This document shows, in pieces, positions 1 to 5,431 of a stretch of DNA of 6,691 bases. The DNA comes from Eubacterium sp. (GTDB lineage Bacteria; Bacillota; Clostridia; Lachnospirales; Lachnospiraceae): assembly GCA_003486385.1 (NCBI GenBank), contig DNFT01000119.1, forward strand, positions 2,700-9,390. Direction: 5' to 3'. A program made the position numbers and the translations under genes. Under the pieces are notes generated by a model that was not told the DNA's origin, ran no database searches, and was given only the letters and a program-made list of their open reading frames with translations. The first letter of the stretch is position 1. Every line of letters starts with the position of its first letter.

Positions 1-144
1 TTGTTCGAGAAGTTTGGAATAATCTCTGTTCTGTCGCTCTAATTCTGTTTTCCATAATTTACTAAGCCCTTCATGTCGACAGAGTTTATCATATTCCATT
101 CCTTGAATATATAGTCCATCAGCTTCGAACTCTCGATTACACTT
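1..144 (-). pseudogene. Open reading frame fragment of unknown identity, running off the left edge
   Basis: A minus-strand frame is open for 48 codons from just after a TGA at 145-147 to the window edge. Its translation looks protein-like: it begins KCNREFEADGLYIQGMEYDK and later contains KLWKTELERQNRDYSKLLEQ, which is charged and probably helical. It is in a different frame from the DUF1016-like fragment that precedes it, and begins exactly where that similarity stops. No convincing start codon or ribosome site is visible; the only in-frame ATG (codon 16, near 99) has poor spacing to its AAGG. I do not recognise the family. It may be the remains of a gene whose 5' part was replaced by the DUF1016 piece, or the continuation of the same broken gene after a frameshift. 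The coding character is inferred by eye only. Confidence 0.35.
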
Positions 145-317
145 TCATAAAAATGTCTTTCATCCAAATTTTCAATTCTCATCAACTTGATATAATGTGA
201 CCAACTTAGGAAAAACTTTCTCCCTGTTTCTGTTGCCGGCAAATTTTTAAATTGGGGAAACACTGTTTCTCCAATTGCATTATTCTTTTTTGTTTTACGA
301 TTTATGCTTCTTTGTCC
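39..317 (-). pseudogene. DUF1016/YhcG-like (PDDEXK nuclease family) N-terminal fragment, degenerate
   Basis: The frame is open from 317 to 39 on the minus strand. The stretch FFLSWSHYIKLMRIENLDER followed by HFYE (about 144-212) resembles the conserved LSWSHY...LL.I.....R.FYE segment of the DUF1016 N-terminal domain found in YhcG-type putative nucleases of mobile and defence regions. The usual continuation (a W.VREL.RQ-like segment) is absent, and the frame ends at a TAG at 39-41. Full proteins are about 330-390 residues and carry a C-terminal PDDEXK domain, so at most a quarter of one is present. The only candidate start is GTG at 261-263, with no clear ribosome site. I read it as a non-functional remnant. 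Family assignment rests on memory of the motif, not on a search. Confidence 0.55.
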
Positions 318-445
318 TTAACAAAGCTAACTATATCTCAAATATTACAATTCAAATATTCACATAATCTCATCAATACATCCATAGAAACAGACATTAT
401 AGGTTACTCGTTTGTACATGACCTTACCATACCTGAGATGAGCAT
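302..445 (-). pseudogene. Xre-type helix-turn-helix regulator, C-terminal remnant with two internal stops
   Basis: Forty-eight codons in one minus-strand frame read like the second half of a small Xre-family repressor: ISGMVRSCTNE, a TAA (404-406), then SVSMDVLMRLCEYLNCNI, a TGA (338-340), then DIVSFVKDKEA and a final TAA (302-304). The pattern SMDVLMRLCEYLNC.I.DIV is typical of the last helices of short (about 65-75 residue) Xre regulators, in which a Gly usually sits where the TGA is; GGA to TGA is a single change. The DNA-binding N-terminal half is missing and is replaced at 446 by the end of the methyltransferase gene. It is a dead gene fragment. The DUF1016-like remnant follows in another frame. 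Confidence 0.6.
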
Positions 446-1168
446 TTATTTAACTGCTCTTGTCATAAACATAAGCTCTGTAATGTCCTCTTTCTGACAT
501 TCTACATATCCATTGATTACAAAACCGCAACTAATCAGTCCACCTAAGTATTCCTCCATAGTATGTCCGTACTCTATCCATTCAGATTCATCAAAATCTC
601 TGGAACACCATGGCAGCTTATGAACAGCCTTATAGTAGCCACCTTTATCATCATCTATCCAATCACATACATAATTAATTGGATTTGGAGCCATAATAAT
701 AAAAGTCCCACCTACTACCATTACACGATAACATTCTTTAAAAACAACACTCAAATCTGGAATATACATAAGAGATGGTGGATTAATTATCATGTCAAAA
801 TAACCATCTTCAAACATGGACAAATCGCACATATTTCCCTTTACAATTTCAATTGATAAATTTTCCCTTTTGGCAATTTCTCTGTCCTTGTCCAACATTT
901 TGTTAGAAATGTCAATCACTGTAACCTTTGCACCGGCACATGCAAGAAGTGGTGCCTGCAAACCTCCTGCTCCAGCCAGGCATAGAACTTTCTTTCCCTT
1001 GATATTCATTAACCATTCTTTCGGAACTATCTTGTCGAAAAAATGTAATGTCAATTTTCCCTCTCTTGCAGCGTCAAGTTCCTCTTTTGTCGCTGACGCA
1101 GTCCAATCAGCTTGATTTACCACAAGATTATCTATATTTTTTTCTACCTGTTCAAATATATCATTCAT
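446..1168 (-). CDS. Class I SAM-dependent methyltransferase, substrate unknown
   Basis: A 240-residue protein with a Rossmann-fold methyltransferase layout: motif I VLCLAGAGG (61-69), the acidic ribose-binding residue in VTVIDIS (D86), an acid in GNMCDLS (D115), and FDMIINPPSLMYIPD (124-138), where the post-II/motif-IV segment is expected. The rest (GGYYKAVHKLPW, EYGHTMEEYLGGLISCGF) fits stand-alone methyltransferases common in Clostridia, whose substrates are unknown. There is no signal peptide, so it should be cytosolic. An in-frame TTG at 1190-1192 would add eight residues, but the ATG at 1166-1168 is preferred because GGGAG (1180-1184) lies 11 nt upstream. The gene begins 8 nt after the stop of the peptidase-like gene, so the two are probably co-transcribed. 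Its 3' end abuts a dead regulator fragment and no terminator is visible. Fold confident; target molecule not inferable. Confidence 0.85.
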   Translation of the reverse strand: MNDIFEQVEKNIDNLVVNQADWTASATKEELDAAREGKLTLHFFDKIVPKEWLMNIKGKKVLCLAGAGGLQAPLLACAGAKVTVIDISNKMLDKDREIAKRENLSIEIVKGNMCDLSMFEDGYFDMIINPPSLMYIPDLSVVFKECYRVMVVGGTFIIMAPNPINYVCDWIDDDKGGYYKAVHKLPWCSRDFDESEWIEYGHTMEEYLGGLISCGFVINGYVECQKEDITELMFMTRAVK

Positions 1169-1176
1169 TTTCACAC

Positions 1177-1641
1177 TTACTCCCACTCGCAAAATATTAT
1201 TTTAAGTTTTTGAAAAAATGTTTCAGACATATGTGCCAATCCCGGTATATGCACAAATAAAACAGGACACGACATTTTTCTTAACATACAAAAATATGCC
1301 TCATTACACAAATATTTAGTCGGGATATCTGAAGCACAATACCGAATATTGTTTTCGGCTGCCAAGTGTATATATGGTGCCATATCAAAGGACGTATGTA
1401 TTACCTGTCCATCCTTTTGTGCTACACTTTCAAATCTTATACATTCAGATAACTTTTTATCTACTCCAAACATAACAACTTTTTTATATTCTTTTTTCAA
1501 TATATCTATATCACGATATACTCCTTCAAAAGAGTTGGTAAGGAATAAATGATCCCCTTTCATAGAGTCTACAAGTTTGAATGATGAATTATTTTTTCCC
1601 TTGAAACCCACATATAGTATTTTATCTGTTTCTTGTAACAT
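1177..1641 (-). CDS. Short pyroglutamyl-peptidase I-like protein (peptidase C15 family)
   Basis: A 154-residue cytosolic protein resembling pyrrolidone-carboxylate peptidase, the cysteine peptidase that removes N-terminal pyroglutamate. Landmarks in order: a reduced N-terminal GF...G..NSS (about 12-20) in place of the usual GFxPFGG; GVYRDIDILKKEY (40-52); RFESVAQKDG with E71 as candidate catalytic Glu; YLCNEAYF with C112 as candidate nucleophile; FVHIPG with H131 as candidate catalytic His. Typical Pcp proteins are about 200-215 residues, so this one is roughly a quarter shorter, mostly between the Glu and Cys (41 residues here, about 60 in Pcp). The triad is retained, so it may be active or adapted to another substrate. 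The ATG at 1639-1641 has GAGG (1652-1655) nine bases or so upstream, overlapping the stop of the preceding fragment. It is followed closely by the methyltransferase gene. Confidence 0.65.
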   Translation of the reverse strand: MLQETDKILYVGFKGKNNSSFKLVDSMKGDHLFLTNSFEGVYRDIDILKKEYKKVVMFGVDKKLSECIRFESVAQKDGQVIHTSFDMAPYIHLAAENNIRYCASDIPTKYLCNEAYFCMLRKMSCPVLFVHIPGLAHMSETFFQKLKIIFCEWE

Positions 1642-1654
1642 TTGGAAAGCACCT

Positions 1655-1801
1655 CTATATTATTCCAAAATGTCTAAACGCCTGCATAATCGCTTCTTCC
1701 TTCTCCGGCGTACATTTTGGTTGTCTTGTATTATCAGATTTAGACAGATTAAAGTTCTCCCCCACATCCAATCCATCATAATTTCCGATATACTCAAATC
1801 C
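1655..1801 (-). pseudogene. 3' end of a truncated gene (48 codons), identity unknown
   Basis: A minus-strand frame, open from 1801 to a TAG at 1655-1657, reads GFEYIGNYDGLDVGENFNLS, continues hydrophilically, and ends with PEKEEAIMQAFRHFGII. The composition is protein-like, and the stop lies only 13 nt before the ATG of the peptidase-like gene, overlapping its ribosome site, which is normal operon spacing. Two in-frame TAA codons (1802-1807) stand immediately upstream, and no ATG exists in the first 38 codons; TTG (codon 11) and GTG (codon 13) are possible but lack good ribosome sites. I infer the C-terminal piece of a larger gene whose 5' part was lost, with the break next to the toxin-antitoxin-like locus. 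I do not recognise the family. Confidence 0.4.
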
Positions 1802-1835
1802 TTATTATCTTAAAACTATATTTTTTCAGATTATA

Positions 1836-1864
1836 TTGATTCCCGAACAAATGTTTGATATAAT
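1836..1864 (+). promoter_or_regulatory. Promoter of the small hydrophobic peptide RNA
   Basis: The -35 box TTGATT (1836-1841) and perfect -10 box TATAAT (1859-1864) are separated by exactly 17 nt, giving a near-consensus housekeeping sigma promoter. Transcription should begin near 1871, at the start of the repeat GGTGCTACC, leaving an untranslated leader of about 100 nt before the 30-residue peptide gene. Confidence 0.8.
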
Positions 1865-1870
1865 ATATCC

Positions 1871-1971
1871 GGTGCTACCCTACACGGTAGGCGGTTAGCC
1901 TCCACCAGAGAGTTTTAGCTCTGTTTACATAGAAATCCTTCCCGGAAATCTATCAAGGAGGTTTTGTGCTT
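1871..1971 (+). promoter_or_regulatory. Structured leader with possible sequestration of the ribosome site
   Basis: The leader of about 100 nt contains several short self-complementary pieces: CTACC/GGTAG (1875-1879 with 1886-1890) and CAGAG/CTCTG around 1906-1922. The ribosome site GGAGG (1957-1961) can pair with CCTCC (1899-1903) at the far end of the leader, and TCCTT (1936-1940) can pair with AAGGA (1955-1959). Either pairing would hide the ribosome site until the RNA is processed or remodelled, as is known for type I toxin mRNAs. The pairings are seen in the sequence; the regulatory effect is inferred. Confidence 0.5.
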
Positions 1972-2064
1972 ATGCTTACAACAGAACTGTTTATAGCCAT
2001 TATCAGCTTATGTATTACCTGCTTTGCTCTTGGTTATGCCATCGGTTCTAAGAGTGAAAAATAA
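1972..2064 (+). CDS. 30-residue hydrophobic single-span peptide, probable type I toxin
   Basis: The gene encodes a 30-residue peptide: a short N-terminus (MLTTE), one hydrophobic segment of about 20 residues (LFIAIISLCITCFALGYAIG) that should span the membrane, and a charged tail (SKSEK). AAGGAGG (1955-1961) lies 10 nt before the ATG, an excellent ribosome site, and a strong promoter stands about 100 nt upstream. The stop is followed after 4 nt by a hairpin terminator. Size, single span, charged C-terminus and a convergent RNA over the 3' end are the hallmarks of Gram-positive type I toxins (Fst, TxpA/BsrG and holin-like toxin families), which damage the membrane when their antisense RNA is lost. 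I cannot place it in a specific family by eye. Alternatives are a small membrane regulator or a leader peptide, but no downstream gene on this strand would need one. Confidence 0.65.
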   Translation: MLTTELFIAIISLCITCFALGYAIGSKSEK

Positions 2065-2155
2065 GTACAAAAAGACCGCCCCAGTCTGGTAAACGCGGCG
2101 GTCTTTTTGACTTAAACATAATATCAGGCTAACCGTCTATCGGTAGCACTTCTTT
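2065..2155 (-). ncRNA. Candidate antisense (antitoxin) RNA, about 90 nt
   Basis: A minus-strand promoter of consensus quality (2162-2190) points at the peptide gene. An RNA starting near 2152-2155 would run through the repeat GTGCTACC (2142-2149) and GGTTAGCCT (2126-2134) and end at the shared terminator, giving about 90 nt. It has no ribosome site followed by an open frame of useful length. Overlap with the peptide mRNA is confined to its 3' end (about 2065-2110). This organisation, convergent RNAs over a common terminator with repeats near both 5' ends, parallels the Fst/par type of antitoxin RNA. Expression is inferred, not shown. Confidence 0.6.
2069..2108. terminator. Symmetric bidirectional terminator shared by two convergent RNAs
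   Basis: A 12-bp perfect stem, AAAAAGACCGCC (2069-2080) and GGCGGTCTTTTT (2097-2108), encloses a 16-nt loop that itself contains CCAG/CTGG. Five bases of A on one side and of T on the other give a U-tract in both directions. It ends the peptide mRNA on the plus strand and the candidate antisense RNA on the minus strand, so the two RNAs would share a complementary terminator stem-loop. Confidence 0.85.
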
Positions 2156-2161
2156 ATAAAT

Positions 2162-2190
2162 ATAATACCATCAAACCGCTGTCATGTCAA
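2162..2190 (-). promoter_or_regulatory. Promoter of the candidate antisense RNA
   Basis: Read on the minus strand, a perfect -35 box TTGACA (2185-2190) and a -10 box TATTAT (2162-2167) are separated by exactly 17 nt. It is stronger at -35 than the peptide promoter, as expected when an antitoxin RNA must be in excess. Confidence 0.8.
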
Positions 2191-2485
2191 ACATATATTC
2201 AATTAACATAAATCCTACTAAGCGAATTTATCAAGCTCTGTCGATAACCTATTGATAATATTTTTTCCCCCTGTCAATTAAACTTCTATATGTCAAGATT
2301 CACAAAATTCACTGTCAGCATATTTTATATTCTCTTACAAATCCGTATTCCCCCACAGAAAAATCCTATGCCACTTTTCGAATTATACCGCGAAACGTCA
2401 CCTTTCTCAATTATGAATTCGTTCAAATGAAGAATTTACTTTGAAATTTAATCCCACGCTCTAAAGCGCCCGGTCAATTTATAAC
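2191..2485. other. AT-rich intergenic stretch without recognisable genes
   Basis: About 295 bp between the antisense promoter and the resistance-operon terminator. I found no open frame with a credible ribosome site, no tRNA-like fold and no complete promoter on either strand. A weak AT-only inverted repeat (TTATCAA 2228-2234, TTGATAA 2252-2258) followed by a T-run is present but too unstable to call a terminator. Confidence 0.5.
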
Positions 2486-2523
2486 AAAAAGCAGTCTGTT
2501 TCACCTTTATTGAAACAGACTGC
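2486..2523 (-). terminator. Intrinsic terminator of the van-type operon
   Basis: A perfect 13-bp stem, GCAGTCTGTTTCA (2491-2503) with TGAAACAGACTGC (2511-2523), and a 7-nt loop. On the minus strand it is followed by five Ts (2486-2490). It lies about 60 nt after the racemase stop codon and closes the three-gene operon. Confidence 0.9.
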
Positions 2524-2585
2524 CTCAAATAATCAGTTTTTAATATGCCACTTCCGAGCGCCTATCAGACTTGAAGCTTATGCAC

Positions 2586-4784
2586 TCATGCTCCCTGCTT
2601 TGCCGATATCGTCCTCTTTAATCTTGCTCCCATACGGCTTAGTATCTCATTAGTTATCGTCCCCGATTCTTCGGCAAGCTGTGAAGCATTGATACATTCG
2701 TCTCCCGACCTGCCGATTATTACCGCAATATCCCCAGATTTCACACCGGCAATATCGCTCACATCAACGATGGTCTGATCCATGCATATCCTCCCGATTA
2801 TCGGAGCCTTTTTTCCAGCTATGAGCACATAGCCCCTGCCCTGTGAAAGCTCTCTTGGAAGACCGTCGGCGTAGCCTATGGACAGAGCCGCTATTTTCAT
2901 GTCATTTCTGGCGGTAAAAGCCATGCCATAACCTGCACACTCACCGTTATTTAGTTCCCTGACTGATGATACTCTTGCCTTTAACCGGAGCACCGGGAAC
3001 AGCTTATCCTTCCATGCCTCCTCGTCCTGTGCGGTACTCAACACTCCGTACAGCGCGATACCTACCCGCGCATAATCGCCGCCAAGCTTAGGATAATTAA
3101 GTACTCCGTAGCTTGCCGATATGTGCGTTTTCGGGAGGATGTAACCTCTCTCCGTCAATTCCTTTTTCAGTTTTTCGAACTCATCCACTTGTTTTAAGGT
3201 GAATTCAACATCCTTCTTTTTAAGGGAGTCATCAGCAGACAGATGTGTAAAAATCCCATCCACCTTCAGATTTTTCATATCCATGATACTGCATATACCA
3301 TCTATGTTTTCGCTTCGCTCACCAAGTCTGTGCATGCCCGTATCCACCCCTACATGCACATGAAATTTTCTGTGATTCCTTATGCCATAATCATTCAGCC
3401 TCACAGCATACTCAAAATCCACTATGGTCTGCGTGATTCCATATTTTGACAATAAACCCCACTCTCGCGGATGTGTATATCCAAGAACCAACAGCATGCC
3501 CTTGACCCCGGCTTTTCTAAGCTCAACCGCTTCATCAACGCAGGCGACACAGAAAGAATCTATTCCAAGAGTTTCAAGCTGCTTCGTTATAATAACAGCT
3601 CCGTGTCCGTATGCCTGTGCCTTGACCGCCGGCATAAGCTCACAGCCCGCCGGAAGCATATTTTTCAGAAAAGTCACATTATTTTTAAGCGCCTCCATAT
3701 CAAGCTCAATCCATGCTCTGTCCTTTTCATATCCTTCGCTCTCCAAAGCAGTGCGTCCGTCGCTGTTCCTGCAAAATTTATTTACCACCACATTGACAAG
3801 CCATGCCGCGAATACGCTCACTGCACTTACCACAAAGAAGTTTAACAGACTGTTGCCGACCACATGCACCGCTGCAGGAACCAGCTTTGCCGCCGCCCTC
3901 AAAATGACAATAATCGCGGGGTGAAGAATGTATATCCACGTTGAAAGCCTGCGAAGCTGCTTTTTAGGCTCCATCTCAATATCAGACAAAAGCTGATACA
4001 GAAATATCATCACAGCCGGGAGGAAAACATACATGCTGTCATGCCTCTGCATACCGTTTACGTGAAGCGCAAAGCCCTCCACCGTCATTAAAATGAATGA
4101 CAACAGCAACCCAACAAGCCTTCCGGCGCCGGATATTTTTTTACTGTATTCCTCCGACCGGATTCCAAGCACAAGAAATACCGGTGCGAAAAAAAATCCG
4201 TTCCGCGTATAAGAAAACACCCTGAACATTGCATTGTATATTACATTGAGTGCCGGCACCTTGACTGTAAGCCCATAATAGCTGTCACCCAAAAGCCCCA
4301 CAATGTAAAGCACAACCGCTATCGCCGTCATCATTCCTATGTCAAGCCATCTGCTCATTCCATACACAAGCAGCACCCCGATGATACACGCCGGAAAATA
4401 CCACAGATGATAGAATGTTCCGTCAAACAAGAGCATTTTCAGCGCACCAAACAGGTCAAGTCCCCTGTAATGTCCTGCATATATACCAATCGGAATATAG
4501 ATAATTATTGAAATTATATACATAAAAAAAAGCTTTTTAATATAATTCCATATTTTTGAGGCATCTGGTTTATTTTTCCTATTTTGATTGTAGAAATCCG
4601 ACAGAATGTACTGTCCTGTAACCATGAAAAAGAATGGCACCGCAACTCTCGCCACAATCCGCGTCACAAAGAAATCAAGATTTTCACTAATACCCGAAAA
4701 TGGCGATGTGTGTATGGATATCACAAGAAGTGCCGCGATAATCCTGAATATATCAAGCCCTCCGCTTTTTTGCTTCTGTGACAT
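2586..4784 (-). CDS. vanT: VanT-type membrane serine racemase (VanG-type operon)
   Basis: A 732-residue two-domain protein. The N-terminal part (about 1-337) has some ten membrane segments and an acyltransferase-3-like pattern: R14-x10-H25 in FRIIAALLVISIH, and YILHP near 285-289; in VanT proteins this domain is linked to L-Ser uptake. Residues 355-732 form an alanine-racemase-fold domain: DRAWIELDMEAL at the start, PLP lysine K388 in AVKAQAYGHG, VDTGMHRLG, SYGVLNYP, and Tyr638 in IGYADG followed by GRICMDQTIVDV. It would convert L-Ser to D-Ser for the ligase. An in-frame TTG at 4833-4835 would add 17 residues, but the ATG at 4782-4784 has GAGG 6 nt upstream and gives the usual VanT N-terminus. 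It overlaps the VanXY gene by 32 nt, suggesting translational coupling. Enterococcal VanT proteins are about 700 residues. The racemase could also act on alanine; context favours serine. Confidence 0.93.
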   Translation of the reverse strand: MSQKQKSGGLDIFRIIAALLVISIHTSPFSGISENLDFFVTRIVARVAVPFFFMVTGQYILSDFYNQNRKNKPDASKIWNYIKKLFFMYIISIIIYIPIGIYAGHYRGLDLFGALKMLLFDGTFYHLWYFPACIIGVLLVYGMSRWLDIGMMTAIAVVLYIVGLLGDSYYGLTVKVPALNVIYNAMFRVFSYTRNGFFFAPVFLVLGIRSEEYSKKISGAGRLVGLLLSFILMTVEGFALHVNGMQRHDSMYVFLPAVMIFLYQLLSDIEMEPKKQLRRLSTWIYILHPAIIVILRAAAKLVPAAVHVVGNSLLNFFVVSAVSVFAAWLVNVVVNKFCRNSDGRTALESEGYEKDRAWIELDMEALKNNVTFLKNMLPAGCELMPAVKAQAYGHGAVIITKQLETLGIDSFCVACVDEAVELRKAGVKGMLLVLGYTHPREWGLLSKYGITQTIVDFEYAVRLNDYGIRNHRKFHVHVGVDTGMHRLGERSENIDGICSIMDMKNLKVDGIFTHLSADDSLKKKDVEFTLKQVDEFEKLKKELTERGYILPKTHISASYGVLNYPKLGGDYARVGIALYGVLSTAQDEEAWKDKLFPVLRLKARVSSVRELNNGECAGYGMAFTARNDMKIAALSIGYADGLPRELSQGRGYVLIAGKKAPIIGRICMDQTIVDVSDIAGVKSGDIAVIIGRSGDECINASQLAEESGTITNEILSRMGARLKRTISAKQGA

Positions 4785-5400
4785 AGCCTTCCTCTTTTCC
4801 GGTAGTTTTTCTGAGCCATTCGATATATTCCTCAAGAGTTATTTTTCTCTCAGCTATAGCCTTGGCATGCTCAACTCCCACATATCTGAAATGCCACGGC
4901 TCATGCCCGATATGCGTGACTGCCTCCCCGCCCTCAGGATAGCGCTCTATGAAACCATAGTCTGCCGCCATATCGCGAAATGTCTGGCATATCCCGGTGT
5001 ACGGAAAATCCGGGCGGATGAAGTCGACCTTATCCTGCCTAAGTCCAAGGTCTATGGCAAGTCCGGTCTGATGTTCACTGTGCCCCGGAACAGCCACATA
5101 TTTTTCGGTAAATTCAAGCCCGCTGTCGACCACACTGTCATCCCAGATTTTCTGCTGCTGCGCCTGCGAACGGTATCCACTCACGGGCACAATATATTTC
5201 CATCCATCAATCGCTTCCATAAGCTTGTTTAGCCAAGCCGCAGCCTCACTTTCAAGCAGCACACTCTCTCCCCACGGCGAAGCACCTATATCCTCCAGCC
5301 CCAAAAAGCGCCCGCTCACGCCATTTAACCCATGCTTATCATTTACAAGCACCAGCCTGCCACACTGCGCCTGCTGTACCGGCATAATCACTCTCTTCAT
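4753..5400 (-). CDS. vanXY: VanXY-type D,D-dipeptidase/D,D-carboxypeptidase
   Basis: A 215-residue zinc peptidase of the VanY/VanX family (M15). Motifs in order: PVSGYRS (72-78) with R77 expected to bind the substrate carboxylate; SEHQTGLAIDLG (108-119) carrying zinc ligands H110 and D117; and GHEPWHFRYVG (166-175) with E167 as catalytic base and H170 as third ligand. No signal peptide or membrane anchor is visible, as expected for cytosolic VanXY rather than membrane-bound VanY. It should hydrolyse D-Ala-D-Ala and trim the terminal D-Ala from UDP-MurNAc-pentapeptide, sparing D-Ser-ended precursors. AAGGAG (5410-5415) lies 9 nt before the ATG. It follows the ligase gene after 115 bp that contains a long inverted repeat, and overlaps the racemase gene by 32 nt. 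Its C-terminal tail after about residue 197 is basic and probably disordered. Confidence 0.92.
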   Translation of the reverse strand: MKRVIMPVQQAQCGRLVLVNDKHGLNGVSGRFLGLEDIGASPWGESVLLESEAAAWLNKLMEAIDGWKYIVPVSGYRSQAQQQKIWDDSVVDSGLEFTEKYVAVPGHSEHQTGLAIDLGLRQDKVDFIRPDFPYTGICQTFRDMAADYGFIERYPEGGEAVTHIGHEPWHFRYVGVEHAKAIAERKITLEEYIEWLRKTTGKEEGYVTEAKKRRA

Positions 5401-5431
5401 ATACTGTCTCTCCTTATCACCAATTAGAAGC

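Larger units (their letters stand above)
1871..2149. repeat. Inverted repeat flanking the peptide gene
   Basis: GTGCTACC (1872-1879) and CGGTTAGCCT (1892-1901) in the peptide leader recur, inverted, as AGGCTAACCG (2126-2135) and GGTAGCAC (2142-2149) beyond the terminator. The two blocks keep their order, with different spacers (12 nt and 6 nt). As the RNAs are convergent, both would begin with nearly the same sequence. Each copy is partly self-complementary (GCTACC with GGTTAGC), so it can fold or pair with the other copy. Confidence 0.8.

Noticed and set aside
1830..1860. TATAAT on the minus strand (1830-1835) as a promoter for the peptidase/methyltransferase pair
   Set aside because: No -35-like box at 16-18 nt spacing; AT-rich DNA overlapping the opposite-strand promoter gives such boxes by chance.
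2228..2266. Possible plus-strand terminator (TTATCAA/TTGATAA followed by a T-run)
   Set aside because: Seven A/T-rich pairs around a 17-nt loop are too weak, and no plus-strand gene ends just before it.
2191..2485. Short minus-strand frames in the intergenic region (for example an 11-codon frame near 2275-2320)
   Set aside because: Very short, no ribosome site with proper spacing, and no recognisable protein character.
3424..3924. Plus-strand open frame of 166 codons opposite the racemase domain
   Set aside because: Ser/Thr/Pro-rich translation typical of the reverse strand of a coding gene; the minus-strand racemase motifs cover the same DNA.
4606..5232. Long plus-strand open frame (208 codons) opposite the peptidase and racemase genes
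   Set aside because: It is antisense to two well-supported genes with catalytic motifs, has no ribosome site of note, and its translation shows no domain-like pattern.
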